Shown: positions 8,663-15,608, numbered from the stretch's first letter. The stretch: 64,000 nt of DNA from Chitinophaga sp. GbtcB8 (GCF_019091455.1 NZ_JAGXJN010000019.1:39504-103503); one strand, 5' to 3'. Made by a program: numbers and translations. The notes: generated by a model from the sequence alone, not told the origin.

Positions 8663-9148
8663 TCAATGCACGGCTTTATCTGCGCAGCTGCTGCTGGCAA
8701 AGGCATGCGGCTTAGCTTTAAAGGCAAAACCCATCCCGGTGATATAACCCATTGCTTCCTTTAAAGCATCATTACTTTTAAAGTTGGGCTGCGTGTTAAT
8801 ATCTGCGTGCACTTCCATGTCTACATTGTAAGTAGTGAACAGGCCACATAATTCGTAGGCTACTTCAATACTTTTAGTTACTTCCGCCAGCATCCTTTCT
8901 CTTACAGACATTTTGCGTACCGTGGTTTCATTGTGTATATACATGAAACCGCCTTTTCCTTTGCGGATAAATACAATTACGGTGGCAAACTCCGTGGTGC
9001 GGCCTTTCACCTGGCTGTCTGTACCTATACAAACTTTCATGGTGTAACCATTGTGGATGGCTTGTACCAGCACATCCCTTATTTCATCTTCGATCGGTGT
9101 TTTTACAATGGCGCCGTTTAACCGTCTCCATTGTCTTTTGTGGTCCAT
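8663..9148 (-). CDS. YkuK-family (DUF458) RNase H-like protein
   Basis: The 161-residue protein matches the YkuK/DUF458 family, an RNase H-like fold of unproven activity. Visible features are an acidic strand VCIGTDSQVKG (residues ~40-50), FATVIVFIRKGKGGFMYIH, the helix RMLAEVTKSIEVAYEL, the acidic strand VDMEVHADIN, and the C-terminal GYITGMGFAFKAKPHAF…ADKAVH, which is where the family normally ends. It starts 25 bases after the tRNA-Phe gene on the same strand and is therefore probably co-transcribed with the array. Context suggests work on tRNA or structured RNA, but this is inference. Confidence 0.85.
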   Translation of the reverse strand: MDHKRQWRRLNGAIVKTPIEDEIRDVLVQAIHNGYTMKVCIGTDSQVKGRTTEFATVIVFIRKGKGGFMYIHNETTVRKMSVRERMLAEVTKSIEVAYELCGLFTTYNVDMEVHADINTQPNFKSNDALKEAMGYITGMGFAFKAKPHAFASSSCADKAVH

Positions 9149-9172
9149 GACATTCTGTTTTTATTGGTCCGT

Positions 9173-9243
9173 GGCTGGGGCAGGATTCGAACCTGCACAG
9201 GCGATGCTTCAAACCGCTGCTCTACCATTGGAGCTACCCAACC
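9173..9243 (-). tRNA. tRNA-Phe (GAA)
   Basis: The minus strand folds into a full cloverleaf: acceptor GGTTGGG/CCCAGCC (one G-T pair), D-arm TAGCTCCAATGGTAGAGCA, anticodon arm GCGGT-TTGAAGC-ATCGC with anticodon GAA, and T-arm GCAGG-TTCGAAT-CCTGC. No CCA is encoded. It is the last tRNA before YkuK. Confidence 0.85.
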
Positions 9244-9259
9244 GTTAATTATGTTTTGC

Positions 9260-9330
9260 GGAGCGGGAAAGATTCGAACTTTCATCCTGCGGCTTAACAG
9301 GCCGCTGCTTTACCATTAAGCTACCTATCC
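9260..9330 (-). tRNA. tRNA-Asn (GTT), acceptor stem imperfect
   Basis: Anticodon arm GCGGC-CTGTTAA-GCCGC is perfect and gives anticodon GTT. D-arm (TAGCTTAATGGTAAAGCA) and T-arm GAAAG-TTCGAAT-CTTTC are good. The acceptor GGATAGG/CCGCTCC has two mismatches (A5-G68, T4-C69), unlike the ordinary tRNA-Asn at 55.5 kb. No CCA is encoded. It may be decaying or specialised. Confidence 0.75.
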
Positions 9331-9335
9331 GTACT

Positions 9336-9390
9336 GGTGTGAGCTTGTACCACTGTCCAGAAGTGGTAAGGGATAAATAGCACTCACACC
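9336..9390 (-). other. Structured spacer with acceptor-like and anticodon-like stems
   Basis: GGTGTGAG (9336-9343) pairs with CTCACACC (9383-9390), and an inner TACCACT/AGTGGTA stem encloses a short loop (7 nt on the minus strand, TCTGGAC). D- and T-arms are absent. It lies between tRNA-Lys and tRNA-Asn, and could be a processing signal, a spacer RNA or an armless tRNA-like remnant. Confidence 0.4.
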
Positions 9391-9394
9391 ATTG

Positions 9395-9470
9395 TTGGCC
9401 CGGTGAGACTCGAACTCACAACTCCCGGTGTAAAAGACCGGTACTCTAAACCAATTGAGTTACGAACCAA
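9395..9470 (-). tRNA. tRNA-Lys (TTT)
   Basis: Acceptor TTGGTTC/GGGCCAA pairs fully (two G-T), D-stem ACTC/GAGT, anticodon arm CCGGT-CTTTTAC-ACCGG with anticodon TTT, T-arm GTGAG-TTCGAGT-CTCAC. The molecule starts with T, which is unusual for a lysine tRNA. No CCA is encoded. Confidence 0.88.
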
Positions 9471-9515
9471 TTTTGTTTTGGGCGTCATTAAACTACAGAC
9501 GTCATTTTTATTCAG

Positions 9516-9588
9516 TTGCCGGATTCAGAATCGAACTGAAACTATCACAGCCAAAATGTGATGTGTTGACCATTACACTATCCAGCAA
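9516..9588 (-). tRNA. tRNA-Gln (TTG)
   Basis: Acceptor TTGCTGG/CCGGCAA, D-stem GTGT/ACAC, anticodon arm TCACA-TTTTGGC-TGTGA with anticodon TTG, T-arm TTCAG-TTCGATT-CTGAA. All arms pair. No CCA is encoded. Confidence 0.88.
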
Positions 9589-9593
9589 TTTGT

Positions 9594-9664
9594 GGTGACT
9601 GACAGATTCGAACTATCAACCTTTACGGTATCAGCGTAGTGCGCTACCATTGCGCCAAGTCACC
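9594..9664 (-). tRNA. tRNA-Ile (GAT)
   Basis: Acceptor GGTGACT/AGTCACC is perfect, the anticodon arm CTACG-CTGATAC-CGTAA has one mismatch at its base and anticodon GAT, and the T-arm is GATAG-TTCGAAT-CTGTC. No CCA is encoded. It lies 11 bases from the Ile-TAT tRNA. Confidence 0.85.
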
Positions 9665-9675
9665 ATTTGTTTTGT

Positions 9676-9747
9676 TGGCCTGACCGGGTTTGAACCGATA
9701 GCCTTCTGCGTATAAGGCAGCTGCTCCTACCATTGAGCTACAGGCCA
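9676..9747 (-). tRNA. tRNA-Ile with anticodon TAT
   Basis: Acceptor TGGCCTG/CAGGCCA is perfect, the D-arm is TAGCTCAATGGTAGGAGCA, the anticodon arm GCTGC-CTTATAC-GCAGA has one mismatch and anticodon TAT, and the T-arm is ATCGG-TTCAAAC-CCGGT. TAT would read AUA directly. Most bacteria use a CAT tRNA modified by TilS, so this anticodon is rare. No CCA is encoded. Confidence 0.8.
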
Positions 9748-9772
9748 GTTTACTTTCGTATAGAGACACAGC

Positions 9773-9843
9773 GGTTCGTACGGGAATCGAACCCGTAGCT
9801 GCAGATCGACAATCTGAGATGTTAACCATTACACCAACGAACC
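9773..9843 (-). tRNA. tRNA-Asp (GTC), first tRNA of the array
   Basis: Acceptor GGTTCGT/ACGAACC is perfect, the anticodon arm TCAGA-TTGTCGA-TCTGC has one mismatch at its base and anticodon GTC, and the T-arm is ACGGG-TTCGATT-CCCGT. Its 5' end comes two bases (AT) after the T-run of an intrinsic terminator on the same strand. No CCA is encoded. Confidence 0.88.
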
Positions 9844-9845
9844 AT

Positions 9846-9882
9846 AAAAAAAGCCCGGCCGCTTAGTACGACCGGGCTTTTT
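9846..9882 (-). terminator. Intrinsic terminator directly in front of tRNA-Asp (possible attenuator)
   Basis: On the minus strand a GCCCGG…CCGGGC hairpin is followed by TTTTTTT and then almost at once by the first base of tRNA-Asp. It follows the 54-codon ORF. I found no obvious promoter between it and the tRNAs, so the array may depend on read-through of this terminator. Confidence 0.8.
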
Positions 9883-9900
9883 AACTGCACATAGGGTTAC

Positions 9901-10065
9901 TTATGTGCGGGCATACCAGGGTCGTTTATATGACGAGTGCCATTCAATATGTTTATCATTCTTCTGCTGATCACTATACACATAACAGGGGTTTATGAGT
10001 GATAACCATTGATCATTCATACCTGTAAATCGTATGTTTGTTATGTGTAGTGAATGCATTTTCAT
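9901..10065 (-). CDS. Small ORF, 54 aa, upstream of the tRNA array
   Basis: I do not recognise this peptide. It begins MKMHSLHITNIRF and ends SSYKRPWYART; it is rich in Trp, Tyr, His and Lys/Arg, and has one Cys and no signal sequence. The A-rich leader AAAACACAAACATG suits Bacteroidota start sites. The stop comes about 20 bases before a strong terminator hairpin, as expected for a real short gene. It sits between two terminators on the strand of the tRNA array. It could be a leader peptide or a small protein. Confidence 0.45.
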   Translation of the reverse strand: MKMHSLHITNIRFTGMNDQWLSLINPCYVYSDQQKNDKHIEWHSSYKRPWYART

Positions 10066-10084
10066 GTTTGTGTTTTATATAAAA

Positions 10085-10112
10085 TAAAAACCCCGCAATC
10101 TCTTGCGGGGCC
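10085..10112 (-). terminator. Intrinsic terminator after the 30-aa ORF
   Basis: On the minus strand GGCCCCGCAA-GAGA-TTGCGGGG is followed by TTTTTATTTT. The 8-bp GC-rich stem and T-run are typical. It lies ~28 bases after the stop of the 30-residue ORF. Confidence 0.85.
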
Positions 10113-10139
10113 TCTGTTATATCGAATTCGTTGTTTCAA

Positions 10140-10232
10140 CTATTCTGTAGCATAACATGCCCCGCAAACGCTATCATCCTCCATGGGACTAAAGCCTTTT
10201 TTTGCGTTTGTATGTAATTGTATACGTGACAT
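10140..10232 (-). CDS. Small ORF, 30 aa, with C-terminal CGACYATE
   Basis: The peptide starts MSRIQLHTNAKKGFSP, continues MEDDSV and ends CGACYATE. It has a basic first half and an acidic, two-Cys end (CxxC). It is framed like a gene: a promoter-like CATCTTTG about 30 bases before the ATG, an A-rich leader, and a strong terminator ~28 bases after the stop. I do not recognise it. The CxxC end could bind metal or be modified as a small peptide product, but this is open. Confidence 0.5.
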   Translation of the reverse strand: MSRIQLHTNAKKGFSPMEDDSVCGACYATE

Positions 10233-10262
10233 GTTTTTTATTTTTTGTTTTCTTTAACAGTG

Positions 10263-10294
10263 CAAAGATGAAACTAATTTTTTGATAAAAACAA
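10263..10294 (-). promoter_or_regulatory. Candidate promoter for the small-ORF/tRNA cluster
   Basis: On the minus strand TTG (10294-10292) is followed after 21 bases by CATCTTTG (10270-10263), one base off TANNTTTG. The start codon of the 30-residue ORF lies ~30 bases downstream. The same CATCTTTG box occurs before the insert-bearing tRNA at 45.5 kb. Confidence 0.5.
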
Positions 10295-10335
10295 CTTTTG
10301 ATAAAAAAATTGCATAAAATTTTTTCTTGTTACGA

Positions 10336-11064
10336 CTAACGTGTACGGCCGATGTATTCATTCCATTGTAAACCAGCCGGTAATGTGCGGTTGCAAAATT
10401 CTATATGCATCACCCGCCTGTTACTATTGCTGGTGGCCCTGTCAGAGGCATGCAGTAATAAAGGGCGCATCAGCATAACACCTCCTTTAGGCACATTACA
10501 CATTACTTCCGTTTCAGTTTTCCAGTCAATTGTTTCTGGCCGATAGATGCCTTTGCGATGAGAACCGGGTATTACTTTTAATGCACCATTGGCAGCATCG
10601 GTATCATCCAAATGAATGCGGATGGTGTAAATATGTTCCAATATTTCCAGTGGTGGTTGTACTGCAAATTGCTGTTGTTTGATGGTCCACGATGTATAAC
10701 CGGGTAATGATATTTTCTGATCAACAGAAATCGTAAGATCCTGATGCCAGGCTACCCACCAGTTGGATTGAGGCGGCTTATCAAAATAAATAGACTTCAC
10801 TACAAAATAGTCATCTCCGAGAAGCTGCTGAATAATTTCATGAAGGTTATTTGTGAAGATCAATGATTGCAGCTTAGGTATTTCTTTCAAACATTGCCGG
10901 ATGGCAAAAAGATCGGCCGTTTTACGGAAAGTGGGAGATGTGGTATCCGCTGTAGCGAGTGCGGCACTAATGGCCTCTGTTTCATGGGCTGAAAAAACAT
11001 CCGGTATAACCGTGTACCCGGCCCGGGCTAATTGATCCAGGTAAAGAGGCATGTGCTCCTGCAT
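10336..11064 (-). CDS. Phytanoyl-CoA dioxygenase (PhyH) family protein
   Basis: This is a 242-residue Fe(II)/2-oxoglutarate-dependent oxygenase. The iron-binding HxD is in WHQDLT (residues ~125-130), the distal His is in RPLLLHAS, and the 2-oxoglutarate-binding Arg is in NRRVMHIEF. GALKVIPGSHRKG is the conserved PhyH segment between them. PhyH-like proteins hydroxylate small molecules, and this substrate is unknown. There is no signal peptide. It is upstream of the small-ORF/tRNA cluster on the same strand but separated by a promoter, and divergent from the L,D-transpeptidase gene. Confidence 0.9.
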   Translation of the reverse strand: MQEHMPLYLDQLARAGYTVIPDVFSAHETEAISAALATADTTSPTFRKTADLFAIRQCLKEIPKLQSLIFTNNLHEIIQQLLGDDYFVVKSIYFDKPPQSNWWVAWHQDLTISVDQKISLPGYTSWTIKQQQFAVQPPLEILEHIYTIRIHLDDTDAANGALKVIPGSHRKGIYRPETIDWKTETEVMCNVPKGGVMLMRPLLLHASDRATSNSNRRVMHIEFCNRTLPAGLQWNEYIGRTR

Positions 11065-11308
11065 AAATAACAGATAAGGCCGCTAAGATAATACCCGGCC
11101 CGTCAATGTCAAATCGTTTAAAATGTCTGAAAAATGTTAAAAAAACAGCAAACAAGGGACTTCAGCCGTGTATTTTAGTCAAATTTTACCGATATTTGTT
11201 ATACAAAACAAAACACTACAACTATTCCTAACTATTTTTAATCACCACAACAGGACCATATACCTGTGGAAAAACTTATGGCCTGTGTCAACTTGGAGAA
11301 CTGTGAAA

Positions 11309-12070
11309 ATGAAAAAACCTATCCATCGAAGAGCTAAACTATTTATTATTCCAATTGTACTTTTTTCGTTTTTATTTGCCGCTAATGCCTCTACCAGCCG
11401 TAAGAGAGCAAAATTTATGCCGGTACCTGCTGCCGCAAGCAGCAGTAAAAGTATGGTATACGACAGCTTACAGCTGGGTACGATGGGACTTTCCCAGGAT
11501 GCTTTTATGTATGGCATGATTGGTTTTAACCGCCTGTTAAATAATGGCAGGCTGCATAACGACAGCCTAATTGCTATTGTGGACTTCAGCCTTCCCTCCA
11601 CCCAGAAACGCTTATTCGTTATTGATGTAAAGAACGGCCGGCTGCTGTTTAATACACTGGTATCCCATGGGAAAAATACCGGTAAGCTGAATGCTACCAG
11701 CTTTTCCAATGCCACTAACAGTAATAAGAGCAGCTTAGGATTTTATATCACGGATAATACCTACCTGGGTGAGCATGGCTTATCACTACGTTTGCAGGGA
11801 ACGGAAAAAGGCATTAATGATAATGCTATGCACCGGGGTATTGTGATGCACGGCGCCAGTTATGTGAATGAAGATTTTATTAGTAACCAGGGCTACATTG
11901 GCCGCAGCCTGGGTTGCCCGGCTATTCCGGACGACATACACCGTGAAGTGATTGAAGCGCTGAAAGGCGGCGCCTGCCTGTTTATTTACAGCGCTAACAA
12001 AAATTATATTGCACGTTCCAAGATGCTGAAACAGGACAAAACTTTAGCTATGAGCACCCCGGTGCTGTAA
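11309..12070 (+). CDS. Murein L,D-transpeptidase catalytic-domain protein (YkuD_2 type)
   Basis: This 253-residue exported protein has a signal peptide (KLFIIPIVLFSFLFAANA). The catalytic region includes RLFVIDVKNGRLLFNTLVSHGKN, GIVMHGASY and RSLGCPAIPDD, giving the His…SxGC signature of L,D-transpeptidases, with the nucleophilic Cys in SLGCPAI. Such enzymes make 3-3 or protein-peptidoglycan crosslinks in the periplasm. The frame is open from a GTG at 11168, but the ATG at 11309 starts the basic n-region of the signal peptide and is preferred. It converges on a second, larger L,D-transpeptidase gene. Confidence 0.88.
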   Translation: MKKPIHRRAKLFIIPIVLFSFLFAANASTSRKRAKFMPVPAAASSSKSMVYDSLQLGTMGLSQDAFMYGMIGFNRLLNNGRLHNDSLIAIVDFSLPSTQKRLFVIDVKNGRLLFNTLVSHGKNTGKLNATSFSNATNSNKSSLGFYITDNTYLGEHGLSLRLQGTEKGINDNAMHRGIVMHGASYVNEDFISNQGYIGRSLGCPAIPDDIHREVIEALKGGACLFIYSANKNYIARSKMLKQDKTLAMSTPVL

Positions 12071-12116
12071 GCGGTATTACCTGTTATACTACCTATGTTT
12101 ATTGAAAAAGTTAATG

Positions 12117-12150
12117 AAGACCTGGCATAACCTGCCGGTCTTTTCTTTTT
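12117..12150. terminator. Intrinsic terminator between convergent L,D-transpeptidase genes
   Basis: AAGACC-TGGCA…TGCC-GGTCTT forms a hairpin followed by TTCTTTTT on the plus strand. It overlaps the stop codon of the minus-strand gene. Confidence 0.7.
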
Positions 12151-13780
12151 AGTTGGCGGAGGTGAGCGCCTGGCCCTGCTGTCCGTCTGTAAACATCTTT
12201 TGCGCCAGGCGTGCATCGTGCCCATAAATATCATCGCGGAACTGTAAAGCGCCCTGCTCATCCACCCAGGCGGTATAATAGGTTACCAGTACGGGTACGG
12301 AATGCTTCAGCTCCACATATTTTTCCTTATCGCCTTTGTTAATAGCGCTGTCTACTTTTTCAGGTGTCCATTTTGGCATATCCTGCAACAGGTAATTAGC
12401 CATTTTTACGGGATCGCTTAAACGTATACAGCCATGGCTGTATGCACGTTTATCTTTTTCAAACAGGCTTTTTACCGGCGTATCATGAAAGTAGATATTA
12501 AAGCTATTGGGGAACAGGAATTTTACATGGCCCAGCGCATTCTTTTTACCCGGGCGCTGCCTTATTACGGGCACGCCGTTGCGCTCGCCAGTGATCTCCA
12601 TTTCATTTTCTGCCAGGTAATTTTTGTTCTTAGCAATGTGCGGCAATATTTCCTTGCGTACTATGCTGCGCGGCACATGCCAGTAAGGGTTAAATACAAT
12701 CTGGTTCAGATCGCCGTAGAACATAGTGGTGCTGCTGCCTTCTTTGCCTACTACTACCGGCATATCAAATACCTTGTTTTTGCCTTCCCATACATGCAAT
12801 ACGTATTCGGGTATGTTTACTATGATAAGCTGTCCTTCCGGCGCTGCGGGCGCCCAACGCATACGTTCCATATTCATTACCAGCTGTTGTACGCGTGCCA
12901 GTACGGGTACATTCATATCGTGCAGCAGTGTATCTGTAAGCAAACCGGTGGGGGTATAACCATGCGTTTGCTGAAATGTTTTGATGGCTGCTTCCAGGGT
13001 GTCGTCAAATAAGGTGCTGCTGTCAGCGCCAGACAGCTCGCCGGTAGCCTGCAATCTTCTTTTTACCAGCTGTATAGCCTCTGCATTATCTCCTTTTTTA
13101 TACTTTTTCTTGTCGGCTGTAATGGCCGGCCAGCCGCCTTTTTTGGCAATGTCCACATACTGCTCCAGCTGCTTTTTCATGGCGGCGTATGCCGGGGTGG
13201 CTGCTTCGTAATCTCTGTGTTCCCGGCTGTTGTTTGCCAGTATAGAATCTGTGAGCTGTAGCAGGCGCTGTTTCTGAATGGGAATAAATTGCTGCAGCTG
13301 CGCAGTGTTCAGATCTGCATAATTTTCCTGCGCAAACTGTAAAAAACGTTGTGTTAGCTGTAGTTCTGTTTTTATAATACCGGCTTCATTGCCTGTGATA
13401 GTGGTATCATTGTCGTTCATTAATTCATCGAGGCGGATCTCCATTTGCCGGCTGCCGCTGGTGTCTTTGCTGTAATGGTACAGGCTGCGGAAGCCCAGCG
13501 CCTGTTCTGTTAACCCCTGGCTGTCGAACCAGGCATATTCAAAATTTCGGACGTTGTAAAAGCTGCGCATAGCATTAGCGGTAGTATCCCCTATTTTTTG
13601 CTGCGCTATAAATTTCTCTACGGCTGTGCTGTCCAGGAACAGGTCGTTGTAGGCGTTACTTTTGTTCACCGCGGTATTGCGGGGTGTGATCTCCGGTTTG
13701 CTTTTAGTACCCTGCCGGCATCCTGCAAGAAGCAGGATTAAGCCGGCGGGGATGAATAAGATCAGCCATTTCATTTTCAT
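12149..13780 (-). CDS. L,D-transpeptidase family lipoprotein with peptidoglycan-binding domain (YcbB/LdtD-like)
   Basis: This 543-residue protein has a lipoprotein signal (LLAGCRQG). Residues ~50-200 are a helical scaffold typical of YcbB-type enzymes. A peptidoglycan-binding domain follows at ~220-295 (NAEAIQLVKRRLQATGEL, FQQTHGYTPTGLL). The YkuD catalytic domain starts at LIIVNIPEYVLHVWEG and contains FHDTP and AYSHGCIRLSDP, with catalytic His and Cys. It acts on peptidoglycan in the periplasm. Its ATG overlaps the stop of the upstream lipoprotein gene by 4 bases, so the two are translationally coupled. Confidence 0.92.
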   Translation of the reverse strand: MKMKWLILFIPAGLILLLAGCRQGTKSKPEITPRNTAVNKSNAYNDLFLDSTAVEKFIAQQKIGDTTANAMRSFYNVRNFEYAWFDSQGLTEQALGFRSLYHYSKDTSGSRQMEIRLDELMNDNDTTITGNEAGIIKTELQLTQRFLQFAQENYADLNTAQLQQFIPIQKQRLLQLTDSILANNSREHRDYEAATPAYAAMKKQLEQYVDIAKKGGWPAITADKKKYKKGDNAEAIQLVKRRLQATGELSGADSSTLFDDTLEAAIKTFQQTHGYTPTGLLTDTLLHDMNVPVLARVQQLVMNMERMRWAPAAPEGQLIIVNIPEYVLHVWEGKNKVFDMPVVVGKEGSSTTMFYGDLNQIVFNPYWHVPRSIVRKEILPHIAKNKNYLAENEMEITGERNGVPVIRQRPGKKNALGHVKFLFPNSFNIYFHDTPVKSLFEKDKRAYSHGCIRLSDPVKMANYLLQDMPKWTPEKVDSAINKGDKEKYVELKHSVPVLVTYYTAWVDEQGALQFRDDIYGHDARLAQKMFTDGQQGQALTSAN

Positions 13781-14241
13781 GGTGTTATTTCTTTCTTTAT
13801 GTACGAGGACCAGGGGGAGAAACGTTTCACTTTCTCCATCCAGTAGCTGTTGTTCATATCCACATCGGTGTATGGCAATCCGTCTGATAACTCTATGGTA
13901 GCATCTACCAGGTTCCAGTCGTCTTCTTTAAGATGCCATTTAAAACGATGGGATACGTTCTTGTTATACCCTCCATCTCCTGCAACTAACGTGCCTGCCA
14001 CAAACTTATTCCTTTGGGCTATGGGCTGTTTCAATTGGGCATTGATTTCCGCAATGAGGGTAGTATTGGTATCAGCTACGGCCACTACAAAAGTGGTATC
14101 CTGCCATTTCCAGCCAGGTTCCCCGCCGTCGCGGTGCATCCCTACTTCATAATAGCGGTAATGTACAGGTGTTGGATCATTGTCTTTTTTACAGGAGAAA
14201 GCAAGCAGCAATAAAAATGCTACGCAGCATGATTTCAGCAT
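13777..14241 (-). CDS. BP74-like domain lipoprotein
   Basis: The 154-residue protein has a lipobox (LAFSCKKDND). The mature part resembles the BP74 N-terminal domain known from Dictyostelium and bacteria: RYYEVGM, a TLIAEINAQLKQP helix, FVAGTLVAGDGGYN, FKWHLKEDDWNLVDATIELSDG and the end motif FSPWSSYIKKEI. It probably sits in the outer membrane or periplasm. Overlap with the L,D-transpeptidase gene (ATGA) suggests a shared function at the cell wall. The domain call is from memory of the motif order and is moderately secure. Confidence 0.65.
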   Translation of the reverse strand: MLKSCCVAFLLLLAFSCKKDNDPTPVHYRYYEVGMHRDGGEPGWKWQDTTFVVAVADTNTTLIAEINAQLKQPIAQRNKFVAGTLVAGDGGYNKNVSHRFKWHLKEDDWNLVDATIELSDGLPYTDVDMNNSYWMEKVKRFSPWSSYIKKEITP

Positions 14242-14417
14242 GGTTAAATGGTTTTAATGTGATATGATGTTACAATACGTATCCGCCTGGCAGCATGGAT
14301 GCCACAGCAGGTATTTTCGTATGCTATAAAAAACGTTTGTTGAAGAGATTAAGTTACAGGGATGGGAAATGTAAAAGTCTATGGCAGACCCATGCGAACG
14401 AGCCTATAACGTTTATA

Positions 14418-15608
14418 TTACAATTGCAATTTTATCCCCGCTTTATTCAATCCTTTGGCAATGCCCATCACGATCACGGCATACAGAATGCACCATAACA
14501 TACCGGGATAACCCTGCTGCAGCAGGTCCGGTAAATGGATGCCCAGCAGGTGCAGGAGGGCATAGATTATAAAAGGGATGATGTAGGTAAGCAAAGGATT
14601 GGCGGCGGCAGGTCGGAAAAAATTTGTCCAGCCGCTGATCTGTTTGCGGTCAATAAGCCAGTATAAAAAAGAGAACAAAATACAACAGATAGCTGCGCTG
14701 TATAAACACCAGGTAGGGGTGGCGTAGATCTTGGATATTTTAAAATAAGGGCGCAGGAAATAACCGGTCACCAATAATATCAATGCAAAACCACCAGCCT
14801 GTATAAACCGCTGCTGCACGCTTTTATTACTGGACTGGTCAAAGAAAATGAGAGAAAGCACAATACCGCATAATACAATAGAGGTATGCGCTGCATTGCC
14901 GCTTTGGGAGGTGATCCAGTGCCAGCCGGATTGCTGTATGGCCGGTTGGTGGCCTATAATATAAAACAGCGTACAAATACCGATCATGGCCAGCAACCCA
15001 TATACATTCCCTTTATACAGCTGGTAAAAAATACAGCTGTATAAATAGGCCCAGCCAATGAGCCCCAGTATACCCCACCAGTGTGGCTGTAAATATTCCG
15101 TACCATCCTTTCCACCGCGGTAAATAAATGCCAGCACCAGCAAGCCTGCAATGCCAATGCCTTTTAACACATATACCAGCGTGGGTTTTGAAAGCTTGTA
15201 CACATTCCACACCAATACCACACATATATAAAACAGCAATGACCATACATGAATAGACATGCCCATTGCAGCTTCATTATAATCGTCTTCTGCATTTACC
15301 ATAAACAACCCTAATACCAGCAGGCCCAGTGTGCGCCAGCCAATATGCTTTTGCAGCTGCACAAAACTATCGCCTTTAGCCAGGCGGCGGTTAATAGCAA
15401 AGGGAACAGACATGCCTACAATAAACAGGAAGGCCGGGAACACCACATCCACAAAGGTCATTGCATCCGCATCAGCCGGCATATGTTTCATCCAGGGGGA
15501 AATACCGCTTACGCCGGACAGCTCATTTACAAAGATCATTACCAGGATGGTAATGCCGCGGAGAGCATCAATAGAAAGTATGCGCTGCGTAGATAGTTGG
15601 TTGATCAT
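14418..15608 (-). CDS. Polytopic membrane protein, heparan-glucosaminide acetyltransferase/DUF5009-like
   Basis: This 396-residue integral membrane protein has about ten hydrophobic segments. The N-terminus RILSIDALRGITILVMIFVNEL, then VDVVFPAFLFIVGMSVPFAI, matches the HGSNAT/DUF5009 family, which transfers acetyl groups across membranes onto glycan amino sugars in animals. Bacterial members are common in Bacteroidota glycan loci. The frame is open from 15641, but the Met at 15608 precedes the conserved start. It is divergent from the GH92 gene, consistent with a glycan-processing role. Confidence 0.82.
   Translation of the reverse strand: MINQLSTQRILSIDALRGITILVMIFVNELSGVSGISPWMKHMPADADAMTFVDVVFPAFLFIVGMSVPFAINRRLAKGDSFVQLQKHIGWRTLGLLVLGLFMVNAEDDYNEAAMGMSIHVWSLLFYICVVLVWNVYKLSKPTLVYVLKGIGIAGLLVLAFIYRGGKDGTEYLQPHWWGILGLIGWAYLYSCIFYQLYKGNVYGLLAMIGICTLFYIIGHQPAIQQSGWHWITSQSGNAAHTSIVLCGIVLSLIFFDQSSNKSVQQRFIQAGGFALILLVTGYFLRPYFKISKIYATPTWCLYSAAICCILFSFLYWLIDRKQISGWTNFFRPAAANPLLTYIIPFIIYALLHLLGIHLPDLLQQGYPGMLWCILYAVIVMGIAKGLNKAGIKLQL

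Noticed and set aside
9644..9829. 61-codon minus-strand ORF in the tRNA array
   Set aside because: It covers three tRNA genes and reads their conserved arms as protein.
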